Source: TTA-H9 sp002071415
GTDB taxonomy: Bacteria; Bacteroidota; Bacteroidia; Bacteroidales; TTA-H9
Reading direction: 5' to 3'
Assembly (NCBI GenBank): GCA_035411425.1
Contig: DAONSX010000006.1
Location: forward strand, 6,011-70,010
Length of the DNA: 64,000 nt
The notes beneath the pieces are model-generated. The model ran no database searches and had not been told where the DNA came from. It saw nothing but the letters and a program-made list of their open reading frames with translations. Below, piece by piece: positions 55,889-63,852 of this stretch. How positions within the stretch are numbered: the stretch's first letter is position 1; each line of letters starts with the position of its first letter. The position numbers were made by a program, and so were the translations under genes.

Positions 55889-56302
55889 ATGATCTACCTT
55901 ACTCGCCGTGAAACTTTCAATGCAGCTCACAGGCTTTTCAGGCCCGAATATAGCGATAAAAAAAACCTCGAAATTTTTGGAAAGTGCAGCAATCCAAACT
56001 GGCACGGGCATAATTATACCTTGTATATTACTGTGAAAGGAATACCCAATTCCGAAACTGGCATGGCCATCAACTTGAAAGAATTAAGCCAGATTATTCA
56101 AAAATATATCATCGAAAAAGTGGATCATAAAAACCTCAATACGGAAGTAGATTTCATGTATGGCAGGATGACTTCGATTGAAATGATCGCTATTGCTTTT
56201 TGGGAACAACTAAAGCAACCTATTTTAGCCATAGGAGCTCAACTTTACAAAATTCGACTTGAAGAAACCGAAAATAACTTTGTTGAATATTTTGGACAGT
56301 AA
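55889..56302 (+). CDS. queD: 6-pyruvoyl/6-carboxytetrahydropterin synthase (QueD family)
   Basis: 137 residues. The zinc histidines are in TFNAAHRL and WHGHNY, with the catalytic Cys in FGKCSNPNWHGHNY. DHKNLN carries the catalytic Asp-His, and the Glu is in RLEETENN. QueD turns dihydroneopterin triphosphate into 6-carboxytetrahydropterin for queuosine; a PTPS-like reaction is the alternative. FolE, the enzyme making its substrate, is encoded 61 bp downstream, and QueE, which uses its product, 1.3 kb away on the other strand. Confidence 0.9.
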   Translation: MIYLTRRETFNAAHRLFRPEYSDKKNLEIFGKCSNPNWHGHNYTLYITVKGIPNSETGMAINLKELSQIIQKYIIEKVDHKNLNTEVDFMYGRMTSIEMIAIAFWEQLKQPILAIGAQLYKIRLEETENNFVEYFGQ

Positions 56303-56363
56303 ATCAAACATTCCTGATCAAGAAATGTTACATCACCAATAACCCTTAGCATTTACCAACAAT

Positions 56364-57011
56364 ATGAACAAGTCCGACAAGATTATTCACGATATGATAG
56401 ATGAAAATTCGTTGGGTGGATATGAAAAAATCGACAAATATAATTATGAAACACTCGAGAAGCTATCATTTCATTATTATGAGATTTTAAAACTGATAGG
56501 AGAAGATGCCGATCGTGAGGGTTTGCTCGATACCCCCATGCGGGTAGCCAAAGCCATGCAGTTTCTTACACACGGCTATGATCTCGAGCCCAAGGAAATT
56601 TTGCTCTCGGCTCGTTTTAAGGAAGATTATAGGCAAATGGTGATCGTAAAAGACATCGAAATTTACAGCCTGTGCGAGCACCACATGATTCCGTTTATCG
56701 GGAAAGCTCATGTGGCTTATATACCTAATGGATACATCACGGGTTTGAGCAAGATTGCCCGAGTGGTCGATGCTTATGCTCGTCGCCTGCAGGTTCAGGA
56801 AAGGCTAACTACCCAAATCAAGGAATGCATACAAGAAGCTTTGAATCCCCTAGGTGTAGCTGTAGTTATCGAAGCTAAACACTTATGCATGGCCATGCGT
56901 GGTGTACAAAAACAGAATTCCGTAACCACCACTTCCGATTTTACAGGTGCTTTTACACGGAAAGAAACACGTGAAGAATTTATCCACCTCATTGGTTCTG
57001 AGTTATCATGA
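56364..57011 (+). CDS. folE: GTP cyclohydrolase I
   Basis: 215 residues. DADREGLLDTPMRVAKA, the zinc and catalytic SLCEHHMIPFIGKAHVAYIPN, GLSKIARVVDAYARRLQVQERLT, and the second zinc Cys in AKHLCMAMRG followed by SVTTTS are all intact. It converts GTP to dihydroneopterin triphosphate, the branch point to folate (folK here) and queuosine (queD next to it). Confidence 0.96.
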   Translation: MNKSDKIIHDMIDENSLGGYEKIDKYNYETLEKLSFHYYEILKLIGEDADREGLLDTPMRVAKAMQFLTHGYDLEPKEILLSARFKEDYRQMVIVKDIEIYSLCEHHMIPFIGKAHVAYIPNGYITGLSKIARVVDAYARRLQVQERLTTQIKECIQEALNPLGVAVVIEAKHLCMAMRGVQKQNSVTTTSDFTGAFTRKETREEFIHLIGSELS

Positions 57012-57269
57012 GTTTTGAACGTAATTTGTTGAGGGATACCCCTTACCTGTGATAAAGTGCGAGGTGAGAGGGATTTTTGATAAATGGCGAAAACCATAGA
57101 GGTGGGTGATTGGAAAGCATGAATTGTTGATAAGTTGGAATTAGTAAGATGCAGGGTCATAAATTCGAGTTGCAACGCTGGCGTAGTGAATCTAAATAGA
57201 ATTCGAATTCTTAGAATGTTATTTTTGTGTTTAATAGGGCGATATATGATAGCTTCTTTGCACTCTTTT
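57012..57269. other. Intergenic region between convergent folE and the DUF2905 gene
   Basis: About 258 bp without a convincing gene, hairpin terminator or promoter element. A GGTGGGTGATTGG phrase recalls the low-complexity repeats at 61020-61070, but it is too short to call. Confidence 0.4.
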
Positions 57270-57491
57270 TCAAGATTTGAAAAACCGAAATAAATTAATG
57301 ATGACGGTAATAACAAGGCTTATGACAATCATTGAAGTAAGAGGGAAATAAATTCGAGTATTTCCCTTTTCGATGCGAATATCGCCTGGAAGATGTCCAA
57401 ACCATCGAAATAATGACGGTAAGAAGTATAACATCAATCCGATGATAATCAACACAAGTCCTATAATAATGAACCATTTGCCTGCTTTCAT
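57270..57491 (-). CDS. DUF2905 family small membrane protein
   Basis: 73 residues from ATG 57491 (four codons after another ATG). Two membrane helices flank the conserved FGHLPGDIRIEKGNTRIYFPL motif of DUF2905. Function unknown; it is widespread in bacteria, often encoded near queA or ruv genes. It is downstream of queE on the same strand, but 129 bp away. Confidence 0.88.
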   Translation of the reverse strand: MKAGKWFIIIGLVLIIIGLMLYFLPSLFRWFGHLPGDIRIEKGNTRIYFPLTSMIVISLVITVIINLFRFFKS

Positions 57492-57620
57492 ATTTTCAAC
57501 CAATTCGCTGCGATGATAATTATTTTAATTTACGTGATAAAAAAATGAAATAATATTTTTTAATGAGTTTTTTATTGAAACATTGCATCAGATTTTTGAA
57601 CTTGTCTAACCTTGATGCTA

Positions 57621-58244
57621 TTATGGAATTTTGAGGAATTTATGGACTTGAAGGCTGAGTCGCCATTGCGGAAATTTCTTGATATAATCGATAATGGCAG
57701 GAGTTATTTGTTGTTGTCGGCTCCATTCGGGTTGAAGCAGCAAATAACAATCGGTTTTGACTTTCGAAGCGATTTCTTCAGCCCAAGCAAAGTCTGTTGA
57801 GTTTTGAATAATGACTTTCAATTCATTGGCTTTATCAAGGATATGTTGGAGGGGGGAAGTAATTTTTTTAGGTGAAACACAGATCCAGTTCCATACGCCT
57901 GAAAGTGGCTGCGAACCAGAGGTTTCGAGAAAAGTTAGAATATTATTTTCTTTTAATTTCTGGCAGAGATAATCGAGATTCCAGTTCAAGGGTTCTCCTC
58001 CCGTAACCACAACCGATTGAGCCTTTGTAACCATCACACGTAATATCATATCATCCACTTTTTTAGGTGGAAAAAGGTTGGAATTCCAGCTTTCCTTTGT
58101 GTCGCACCATTCGCAGGCTACATCGCAGCCACCCAATCGAACAAAATAAGCTGCACGGCCGGTTTGAATTCCTTCGCCCTGTAAGGTGTAAAACTCTTCC
58201 ATGATGGGAAGTTCTATGCCTTTATCGAGTAAATCTTCATTCAT
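57621..58244 (-). CDS. queE: 7-carboxy-7-deazaguanine synthase QueE (radical SAM)
   Basis: 207 residues. EEFYTLQGEGIQTGRAAYFVRLGGCDVACEWCDT contains the radical-SAM C-x3-C-x2-C cluster site, followed by VVVTGGEPL. It rearranges 6-carboxytetrahydropterin to CDG, the next step after QueD. No queC is seen in the window. It lies nine bases after the beta-propeller gene, so the two are probably cotranscribed. Confidence 0.94.
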   Translation of the reverse strand: MNEDLLDKGIELPIMEEFYTLQGEGIQTGRAAYFVRLGGCDVACEWCDTKESWNSNLFPPKKVDDMILRVMVTKAQSVVVTGGEPLNWNLDYLCQKLKENNILTFLETSGSQPLSGVWNWICVSPKKITSPLQHILDKANELKVIIQNSTDFAWAEEIASKVKTDCYLLLQPEWSRQQQITPAIIDYIKKFPQWRLSLQVHKFLKIP

Positions 58245-58253
58245 AAAATTCTA

Positions 58254-59438
58254 TCATAAAAAATCAGAATCAAGAATAGACGTAACTTCATATTTGCCTC
58301 CCTTCATCCTAAGAATCATTTTTTTGTTCGATTCATGAAGAGGCCAGACGTTTACATCCATATTTCCCGTACATTTCATCTTCTTTTCTTTTAAAATGTT
58401 CCCTTTATTATCTAAAATCTGAACTTTATAATTTTTAATTTTTTTACAGGAAGTTATGATTCTGAGTTGTTCGTTATCGAAAACATACTGATAGGAGAAA
58501 ACATCTTCGCCCCTGAGAGGCAGACGAGAAGAAAGAGCAGGATAATCGAGTTTGAATATTAACGCAGGATAAAATGCCGTAGCTTCGCTCGAGACATAAA
58601 GAGATTTAGCGGGTCCAAAACAAATGCCTTCGGTTTGGGAGCCTGCTCGGTCGTCGAGTTCCAGCCGAAGGGCAGTCCATCCTCTGGTGTCGATGGTTTG
58701 AAAATCCTTGATGAGCCAAATAAAAGGCACATAACTTTTATAACCACATAAGGCCAGGGTTTGATCGTCTTCGAGGAAATCTGCTCCAGTAATTAACCCA
58801 TTGGCATTGAAATCGAGTAAAAATACCGGTGAATAATCGCCAGGAATTTTTGGCAAAGAATAAATCGAAGTTCGCTGATTACCCCAGTTTTTCGTAAGAA
58901 GGATTAAGCGATCGTGCAAACAAAACATGGCTTCACAATCGAAATTTGTTTTACGGTCTGGCAAACTCGTCTCCAAAGATTTATCCCATCTAAAACGAAT
59001 CACTTCAGGTGTAAGGCTTACATCACCTTGTTGGGGTATTTGTTCTTTTTTGATTCGATAAATGCATAAGTCGTTTCGGGTGCCAAGATTATTCCCAAAA
59101 TCACCAATAAAAATATAGTCATCATCTTGAGCAATATCTTCCCAATCCTTGTGAGAAGCATTCAAATGAATGGTTTGGATGATCTTCCCTTTTAAAGTAT
59201 CTATTCCATAGATTTTGGGCTCCCCGCCGCTATCGTTATGTGTCCAGAATAAACCATTATAGTAGATGAGGCCTGAAGTTTCACTCAAGGCGGCTGGAAG
59301 TTTGCGAATATGTATGGGTGGATTGTAATATTGTGTTCTGATAGGGAAACTCAAATCATTGTTTTGCCCCAATAGTTCAAATGAAACTAACAGGAACAAT
59401 ACCACTGATAAACCATATAATCTGAAATACGATCGCAT
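58254..59438 (-). CDS. Secreted beta-propeller protein, function unknown
   Basis: 394 residues from ATG 59438; ATG 59480 would add 14 residues before the same signal peptide, while the frame's first ATG (59525) lies upstream of the predicted transcription start. The signal peptide ends LLGQ. The body has repeating beta-blade text: LSETSGLIYYNGLFWTHNDSGG, DWEDIAQDDDYIFIGDFGNN, NFDCEAMFC, TEGICFGPAKSLYVSSE, like SdiA-regulated or esterase-like phytase propellers. The last ~75 residues (VQILDNKGNILKEKKM) loosely resemble a type A T9SS sorting domain but are degenerate. Confidence 0.75.
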   Translation of the reverse strand: MRSYFRLYGLSVVLFLLVSFELLGQNNDLSFPIRTQYYNPPIHIRKLPAALSETSGLIYYNGLFWTHNDSGGEPKIYGIDTLKGKIIQTIHLNASHKDWEDIAQDDDYIFIGDFGNNLGTRNDLCIYRIKKEQIPQQGDVSLTPEVIRFRWDKSLETSLPDRKTNFDCEAMFCLHDRLILLTKNWGNQRTSIYSLPKIPGDYSPVFLLDFNANGLITGADFLEDDQTLALCGYKSYVPFIWLIKDFQTIDTRGWTALRLELDDRAGSQTEGICFGPAKSLYVSSEATAFYPALIFKLDYPALSSRLPLRGEDVFSYQYVFDNEQLRIITSCKKIKNYKVQILDNKGNILKEKKMKCTGNMDVNVWPLHESNKKMILRMKGGKYEVTSILDSDFL

Positions 59439-59522
59439 TTCTGTAATTTTAGGTATTTTAGAATTTATAAAATTAGACATAATATTAATTGAACATATTT
59501 TGAGACGCTCAGATTTTTTTGG

Positions 59523-59530
59523 CAAATTTA
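59523..59530 (-). promoter_or_regulatory. -7 promoter element (TAAATTTG) for the beta-propeller/queE pair
   Basis: Exact TAnnTTTG on the minus strand. It is divergent from the flippase promoter at 59594-59601. Confidence 0.5.
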
Positions 59531-59593
59531 CACTTTAAGCAATAGAGCTTTCTTCGGTGGGCGGACTCATCGTGAGGATCCGATTATCTGATA

Positions 59594-59601
59594 TATATTT
59601 G
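59594..59601 (+). promoter_or_regulatory. -7 promoter element (TATATTTG) for the flippase gene
   Basis: Exact TAnnTTTG within the longest frame of the flippase gene. It supports the later start at ATG 59623. Confidence 0.5.
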
Positions 59602-59622
59602 CCCCATAAAGCTTATGGGAGG

Positions 59623-60882
59623 ATGCTAAAAAAGATTGCGGGGACAACCTTAGTGAGGTTCATCAGTGCTTTGGCCAGCCTAATCATTCTGAGCATGAAT
59701 GCGAGGGTATTAGGGCCTCCGGGCTTAGGAATCATCTCTTTGATTGTAGTGGGGATTGCTATTATTCAGAATATCAGTAATATTATTGGAGGTTCGGCCT
59801 TGGTTTATCTGGCTTCGCGATATGATAATTTTTATCTTTACTTGTTGTCGTCGTTGTGGGCACTTATTTCTGCTTCTATAGGAACGGTAATAATGTCATT
59901 GACCAAAACCATTCCAGCCGAGCATGTTTACAATGTACTTTTTTTATCACTATTGGCATCGCTCATCAATATTCAACAAATGTTGCTCTTGGGGCACGAA
60001 AGAGTGAAAGCCTACAATTGGAGCAGTTTGTTGCAATCATTAGTCAATGCTCTGGCACTGTTTTATTTCTTTTTTATTGCAAATGATCGAACAGTGGATG
60101 GCTTCGTCCACTCGTTATATATAGCGTTTGGCGTCTGCTTTTTACTTACCTATTTCATGATTTTTCCTTCCCTGAAAATTACCGCTATTGAGGGATTGGT
60201 CCCTTTGGTGAAGGAAATTGTGCGTTTGGGTGGCTCTATACAGATAGCAGGTTTATTGCAAACCTTGAATTATCGTTTTAGTTATTTTTTATTGAAAAAA
60301 TTTTTTGGTACAGGTACTTTGGGACGCTTTGATGCAGGTGTAAAACTCTCGGAGGGAATCTGGCTCGCTGCTAAAAGCATAGCACTGGTTGAATACTCCA
60401 GAATTTCAAATGAATCCGATGAACAAAAGTCGTATCGCATGGCCATCGCTCTGTTTAAATTGAGTTTTTTTATTACTCTTGCAGGTATAATCCTCTTATT
60501 ATTGCTCCCTACTGTAGCCTTTGAATTTTTATTGGGTCAGGGTTTCCCCGACATCAAGTGGATAATTCTCTCACTTTCGCCTGGCATTCTTGCCATAGCC
60601 TCGGGAATGATCTTCAGTCATTTGTTTTCGGGAACCGGCAAACCTCATTATAACATCATTGGCTCCGGAATAGGTTTAATTACCCTGATTGCAGCCGGAT
60701 ATTTATTTATTCCAAAATTCGGACTTATGGCTGCTGGCTTGGTAACCTCATTTTCCTATCTTTCTTCATTGGCTTGCCAAATATATCTTTTTAGAAAAAT
60801 GTCGGGATATGCTTGGAGCGTCTTTATCCCTCGACGCAGCGATTTTGCCTTTCTTTTTACAAAAACCAACCGTAAACCATAA
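59623..60882 (+). CDS. Polysaccharide flippase/oligosaccharide export protein (Wzx, MOP superfamily)
   Basis: 419 residues from ATG 59623 (a GTG at 59557 is in frame but precedes the promoter element). About 12 membrane helices; the N-terminal FISALASLIILSMNARVLGPPGLGIISL block is typical of Wzx-type lipid-linked oligosaccharide flippases. It would move undecaprenyl-linked units across the inner membrane for O-antigen or another glycan. No polymerase or glycosyltransferases are adjacent; rfbC is next, after 300 bp. A GGAGG lies directly before the ATG. Confidence 0.87.
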   Translation: MLKKIAGTTLVRFISALASLIILSMNARVLGPPGLGIISLIVVGIAIIQNISNIIGGSALVYLASRYDNFYLYLLSSLWALISASIGTVIMSLTKTIPAEHVYNVLFLSLLASLINIQQMLLLGHERVKAYNWSSLLQSLVNALALFYFFFIANDRTVDGFVHSLYIAFGVCFLLTYFMIFPSLKITAIEGLVPLVKEIVRLGGSIQIAGLLQTLNYRFSYFLLKKFFGTGTLGRFDAGVKLSEGIWLAAKSIALVEYSRISNESDEQKSYRMAIALFKLSFFITLAGIILLLLLPTVAFEFLLGQGFPDIKWIILSLSPGILAIASGMIFSHLFSGTGKPHYNIIGSGIGLITLIAAGYLFIPKFGLMAAGLVTSFSYLSSLACQIYLFRKMSGYAWSVFIPRRSDFAFLFTKTNRKP

Positions 60883-61161
60883 TTTGAAAATCATCAGTCT
60901 GATCCTTAAAAACTTTTGCCTTATTTTTCGTTAGTTTAAATGCTTGACAAACCTTAACATTATTGAGATAATGAGGAAACGAGGAGCCTGGGAGACTGTT
61001 ACAAGAAGACCAGGAGAGGTGACAAGGTGGGTGGTGGATGATGATTGGTGGTTTATAACTGGTGGATGAATTTCGTTAATTGTCAGTTGTTTGTTGTTTG
61101 TTTGTAATTTGGAGACCAAAGACTGTGGGAAGGGTAAGGTGGAATTTATAAGATAATATGA
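60883..61161. repeat. Low-complexity repeat relic between the flippase gene and rfbC
   Basis: About 280 bp holding GGAG- and GGTGG-rich text (60970-61070), then TTAATTGTCAGTTGTTTG. The second half resembles the spacer of the repeat region at 63430-63460 and 63725-63750, and a CTTGACAAA phrase with flanking AGTTTAAA appears here (60936-60955) and again at 63909-63929. It is probably a degenerate copy of the same repeat family. No gene is present. Confidence 0.45.
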
Positions 61162-61169
61162 TAATTTTG
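61162..61169 (+). promoter_or_regulatory. -7 promoter element (TAATTTTG) for rfbC
   Basis: Exact TAnnTTTG; predicted transcription start near 61176, 10 nt before the ATG. Confidence 0.55.
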
Positions 61170-61185
61170 CAGAAATTCGATCGAA

Positions 61186-61740
61186 ATGAAGATTATTGAG
61201 ACCAGAATACCTGGTTTATTGATTGTAAAGCCTGAGGTATTTGAGGATGAAAGAGGTTATTTTTTCGAATCATATAATCAGCAGAAATTTCAAGAATTAG
61301 GTATAGATGTAGTTTTTGTGCAAGATAATGAATCCAAGTCGCAGAAAAATGTAATACGTGGTTTACATTTTCAAAAGCCTCCTTTCGCTCAAGGGAAACT
61401 GGTGAGGGTAATGAAGGGTTCGGTTTTGGACGTAGCGGTCGATTTACGTAAAGGCTCTCCTACTTATGGTCAATGGGATTCAATCGTACTTAGCGAAAGC
61501 AATAAATTCATGTATTGGATTCCCGAAGGAATGGCTCATGGCTTTCGAACCCTGCAAGACGATACCTTGTTTTTCTACAAATGCACGCATTTCTATAACA
61601 AGGGATCGGAACAGGCTCTTCGCTGGAATGATCCCGCTTTGAACATCGATTGGCAGTTAATGGAACCACCCATACTTTCCGAAAAGGACAGGCTTTCACC
61701 ATTCTTCAAGGATTTTGTCAGCCCTTTCGAATATGAATAG
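61186..61740 (+). CDS. rfbC: dTDP-4-dehydrorhamnose 3,5-epimerase
   Basis: 184 residues, full length. PEVFEDERGYFFESYNQQKF, then VIRGLHFQKPPFAQGKLVRV with the catalytic His, DVAVDLRKGSPTYGQW, IPEGMAHGF and RWNDPALNIDW are the family blocks. It epimerises dTDP-4-keto-6-deoxyglucose toward dTDP-rhamnose. The other rhamnose genes (rfbA, rfbB, rfbD) are not in the window, so it stands alone between the flippase gene and tRNA-Met. Confidence 0.95.
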   Translation: MKIIETRIPGLLIVKPEVFEDERGYFFESYNQQKFQELGIDVVFVQDNESKSQKNVIRGLHFQKPPFAQGKLVRVMKGSVLDVAVDLRKGSPTYGQWDSIVLSESNKFMYWIPEGMAHGFRTLQDDTLFFYKCTHFYNKGSEQALRWNDPALNIDWQLMEPPILSEKDRLSPFFKDFVSPFEYE

Positions 61741-61991
61741 GACCATATCTTCATTTTATATTAATTAATACTCATCAACCTTCTTTTTAACAATATCCTG
61801 TATTTTTTTCTCTTTTAAAATTTAGCTCTTATTCCAGGGGGTTAATATTTCTACTAATTCTATATTTACCACAATTCTTTCAACAATCAAAAGAATCTCA
61901 GATGAGCACAGGTTGAGGATAGGAAGGAAATTTTTAAAAACTTATAAGAAGGAAATAAAACAAAGCCTTACATTGTAGGCAAAGCCTTTAG
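61741..61991. other. Intergenic region between rfbC and tRNA-Met
   Basis: About 250 bp, AT-rich, no gene. Just beyond the tRNA 3' side an imperfect GCCTTACA/TGTAGGC hairpin (61969-61984) followed on the minus strand by TTTGTTTTA could terminate the tRNA transcript. Confidence 0.35.
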
Positions 61992-62065
61992 TAGCGGGGA
62001 CGAGATTTGAACTCGTGACCTCCGGGTTATGAATCCGACGCTCTAACCACCTGAGCTACCCCGCC
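61992..62065 (-). tRNA. tRNA-Met (anticodon CAT), elongator type
   Basis: A 74-nt cloverleaf: acceptor GGCGGGG/CCCCGCT (G1-U72), D stem GCTC/GAGC (C11-G24, as in elongators), anticodon loop TTCATAA, T stem ACGAG/CTCGT, discriminator A. The anticodon stem TCGGA/CCCGG has an A31-C39 mismatch next to the loop and a T27-G43 wobble. A tRNA-Ile2 with lysidine-modified CAT cannot be fully excluded. Confidence 0.92.
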
Positions 62066-62078
62066 TTAAAAAGTTCGG

Positions 62079-62086
62079 CAAAATTA
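62079..62086 (-). promoter_or_regulatory. -7 promoter element (TAATTTTG) for tRNA-Met
   Basis: Exact TAnnTTTG on the minus strand, 13 nt before the tRNA 5' end, similar to the other tRNA genes here. Confidence 0.55.
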
Positions 62087-62137
62087 GATAAAATAATCCA
62101 GCTTGCAAACAATCCTCCGCTCACTTCTAATCTTTTG

Positions 62138-63046
62138 CTATGCTCTCAGTGTTTTTATTCTGACATTTTTTTGAGTGATAATCACACCGACAATTACCAT
62201 TAACATTCCTACTAAAATATTAACCGTCAATTTTTCGTGAATCTTGAAATAGGAAAATATCGCTGTAAATACTGGGATAAAATTCGTAAAGATACTCGTG
62301 CGGCTCACACCAAGATGGTGCATGCCAAAAGTAAAAAAGATGAATGCAAGTGAAGATGCAAAAACAGCAAGCATGATCAGTGGGTACCATAATCCCCACT
62401 CGAAATGAAGCAAAGTAAGCTGGCTGGGTTCGACTATCAATACCAATGGGAGAAAATAAAATGCGCCAATGAAGTTTAACCATGCTACGATGGTGAAAGA
62501 AGAATAAAGCATAGTCAGTCTTTTCAGCAAAACTGCATAAATTACCGCAGTAGCAACAGCAAAAAACAAACTAACAATTCCAATTGGATTGAATTGGAAA
62601 GAAAAATTGGGGCCTAACAACATAAAAATAATTCCTCCTAACGAAAGAAAGAATCCAAAAATTTGCAGTGGTTGTAAAACTTCCTTCAGAAAAATAGAAG
62701 CCGCAATAGCCGAAAAAATAGGAATGGTAGAAATAATAATAGCACTTATGGTTGGAGTGGAATACTTCACTCCATATCCTTCACCCAGGAAATATAAGAA
62801 TGGTTCAAACAATGCCGCAAATAGAAATAACTTGTAATCTTTCTTTCGAACAGGTTGCAATTGATGAGTAAGTCCGAAAATAAAAAAAAGTAGAGCACTA
62901 CTGATGACCAATCGAAGAAAAATTGTCGTAATAGGATTTAAATATCGAAACACCATGGTTGTCCATACATACGACATACCCCAAAAAACCATAGCTAATA
63001 TCACCAATAAATAGACAAAAGCCGAAAATTTACCATCTTGTCTCAT
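62138..63046 (-). CDS. EamA/DMT family transporter
   Basis: 302 residues from ATG 63046. Ten membrane helices in two EamA halves: LVILAMVFWGMSYVWTTMVFR with PITTIFLRLVIS, and later FFAVATAVIYAVLLKRL; the C-terminus is short and basic. DMT exporters move amino acids, nucleobases or metabolites; the substrate is unknown. The frame is open a further 128 codons upstream, but that part is a translation of heptanucleotide repeats, and the -7 element at 63072-63079 lies inside it, so ATG 63046 is preferred. Confidence 0.88.
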   Translation of the reverse strand: MRQDGKFSAFVYLLVILAMVFWGMSYVWTTMVFRYLNPITTIFLRLVISSALLFFIFGLTHQLQPVRKKDYKLFLFAALFEPFLYFLGEGYGVKYSTPTISAIIISTIPIFSAIAASIFLKEVLQPLQIFGFFLSLGGIIFMLLGPNFSFQFNPIGIVSLFFAVATAVIYAVLLKRLTMLYSSFTIVAWLNFIGAFYFLPLVLIVEPSQLTLLHFEWGLWYPLIMLAVFASSLAFIFFTFGMHHLGVSRTSIFTNFIPVFTAIFSYFKIHEKLTVNILVGMLMVIVGVIITQKNVRIKTLRA

Positions 63047-63071
63047 CCCTAAGCTTCTTGAGTTGGTATTG

Positions 63072-63079
63072 CAAAAGTA
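63072..63079 (-). promoter_or_regulatory. -7 promoter element (TACTTTTG) for the EamA transporter gene
   Basis: Exact TAnnTTTG on the minus strand; predicted leader of about 19 nt. The heptanucleotide array begins roughly 105 bp further upstream. Confidence 0.5.
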
Positions 63080-63185
63080 CAAACACCTTCCAGCTGCATC
63101 TTGAAAAAATTTAAAATCAAGGGAAAAAAATATAGTTCTCATGACTTTGACTATGGAGATGAGGAGACGGAAGGAAAGGAGAATA

Positions 63186-63423
63186 GAGATTGGGGATTGG
63201 AGATTGGAGATTGGAGATTGGAGATTGGAGGTTGGAGGTTGGAGATTGGAGATTGGGGATTGGAGATTGGAGATTGGAGATTGGAGATTGGAATTTGGAG
63301 ATTGGAGGTTGGGGATTGGAGATTGGAGATTGGAGATTGGAGGTTGGAGATTGGGGATTGGGGATTGGAGATTGGAGATTGGAATTTGGAGATTGGAGAT
63401 TGGGGATTGGAGGTTGGAATTTG
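63186..63423. repeat. Heptanucleotide tandem array 1 (GGAGATT family)
   Basis: About 34 consecutive 7-bp units, mostly GGAGATT with variants GGGGATT, GGAGGTT and GGAATTT. Since 7 is not a multiple of 3, every frame reads the same heptapeptide cycle, which creates false open frames on both strands. Confidence 0.92.
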
Positions 63424-63568
63424 TTTGCAATTTGGAATTTCTAAGTTATCAGTTGTTAGTTGTAATTTGCGTAAATCAGCGGATTAATCTGCGGAAATCA
63501 GCGAGAAAAAATTTTCCTGATGTTGACAAAAGGAAGGGAAAACAGAGGAAGGGAGGAAGGGAGATTAG
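63416..63568. repeat. Spacer unit of the repeat region, copy 1
   Basis: About 150 bp running from GGAATTTGTTTG through AATCAGCGGATTAATCTGCGG and AAAATTTTCCTGATGTT to GGAAGGGAGG. It is repeated nearly unchanged at 63700-63852 with only scattered single-base differences. Confidence 0.88.
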
Positions 63569-63706
63569 AGATTGGAGGTTGGAGATTGGGGATTGGGGAT
63601 TGGAGGTTGGAGGTTGGAGATTGGAGATTGGAGATTGGAGATTGGGGGTTGGAAATTGAAGGTTGGAGATTGGAGGTTGGAGATTGGAGGTTGGAGGTTG
63701 GAATTT
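63563..63706. repeat. Heptanucleotide tandem array 2 (GGAGATT family)
   Basis: About 20 units with the same variants as array 1. It follows spacer copy 1 and leads into spacer copy 2. Confidence 0.9.
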
Positions 63707-63852
63707 GTTTGTAATTTGGAATTTCTAAGTTATCAAGTGTTAGTTGTAATTTGCGGAAATCAGCGGATTAATCTGGGGAAATCAGCGAGAAAAAATTTTC
63801 CTGATGTTAACTAAAGGAAGGGAAAACAGAGGAATGGAGGAAGGGAGAATAG
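63700..63852. repeat. Spacer unit of the repeat region, copy 2
   Basis: Imperfect copy of 63416-63568, offset by about 284 bp. Array plus spacer thus form a higher-order tandem unit. Confidence 0.88.

Noticed and set aside
63047..63430. N-terminal extension of the EamA transporter rich in Ser-Asn-Leu-Gln
   Set aside because: It is repeat-derived and contains the gene's own promoter element; the transporter fold starts at 63046.
63101..63814. Several plus-strand frames rich in Trp-Arg-Leu-Glu-Ile-Gly-Asp
   Set aside because: They are translations of the 7-bp tandem repeat, readable in all three frames, and not real proteins.
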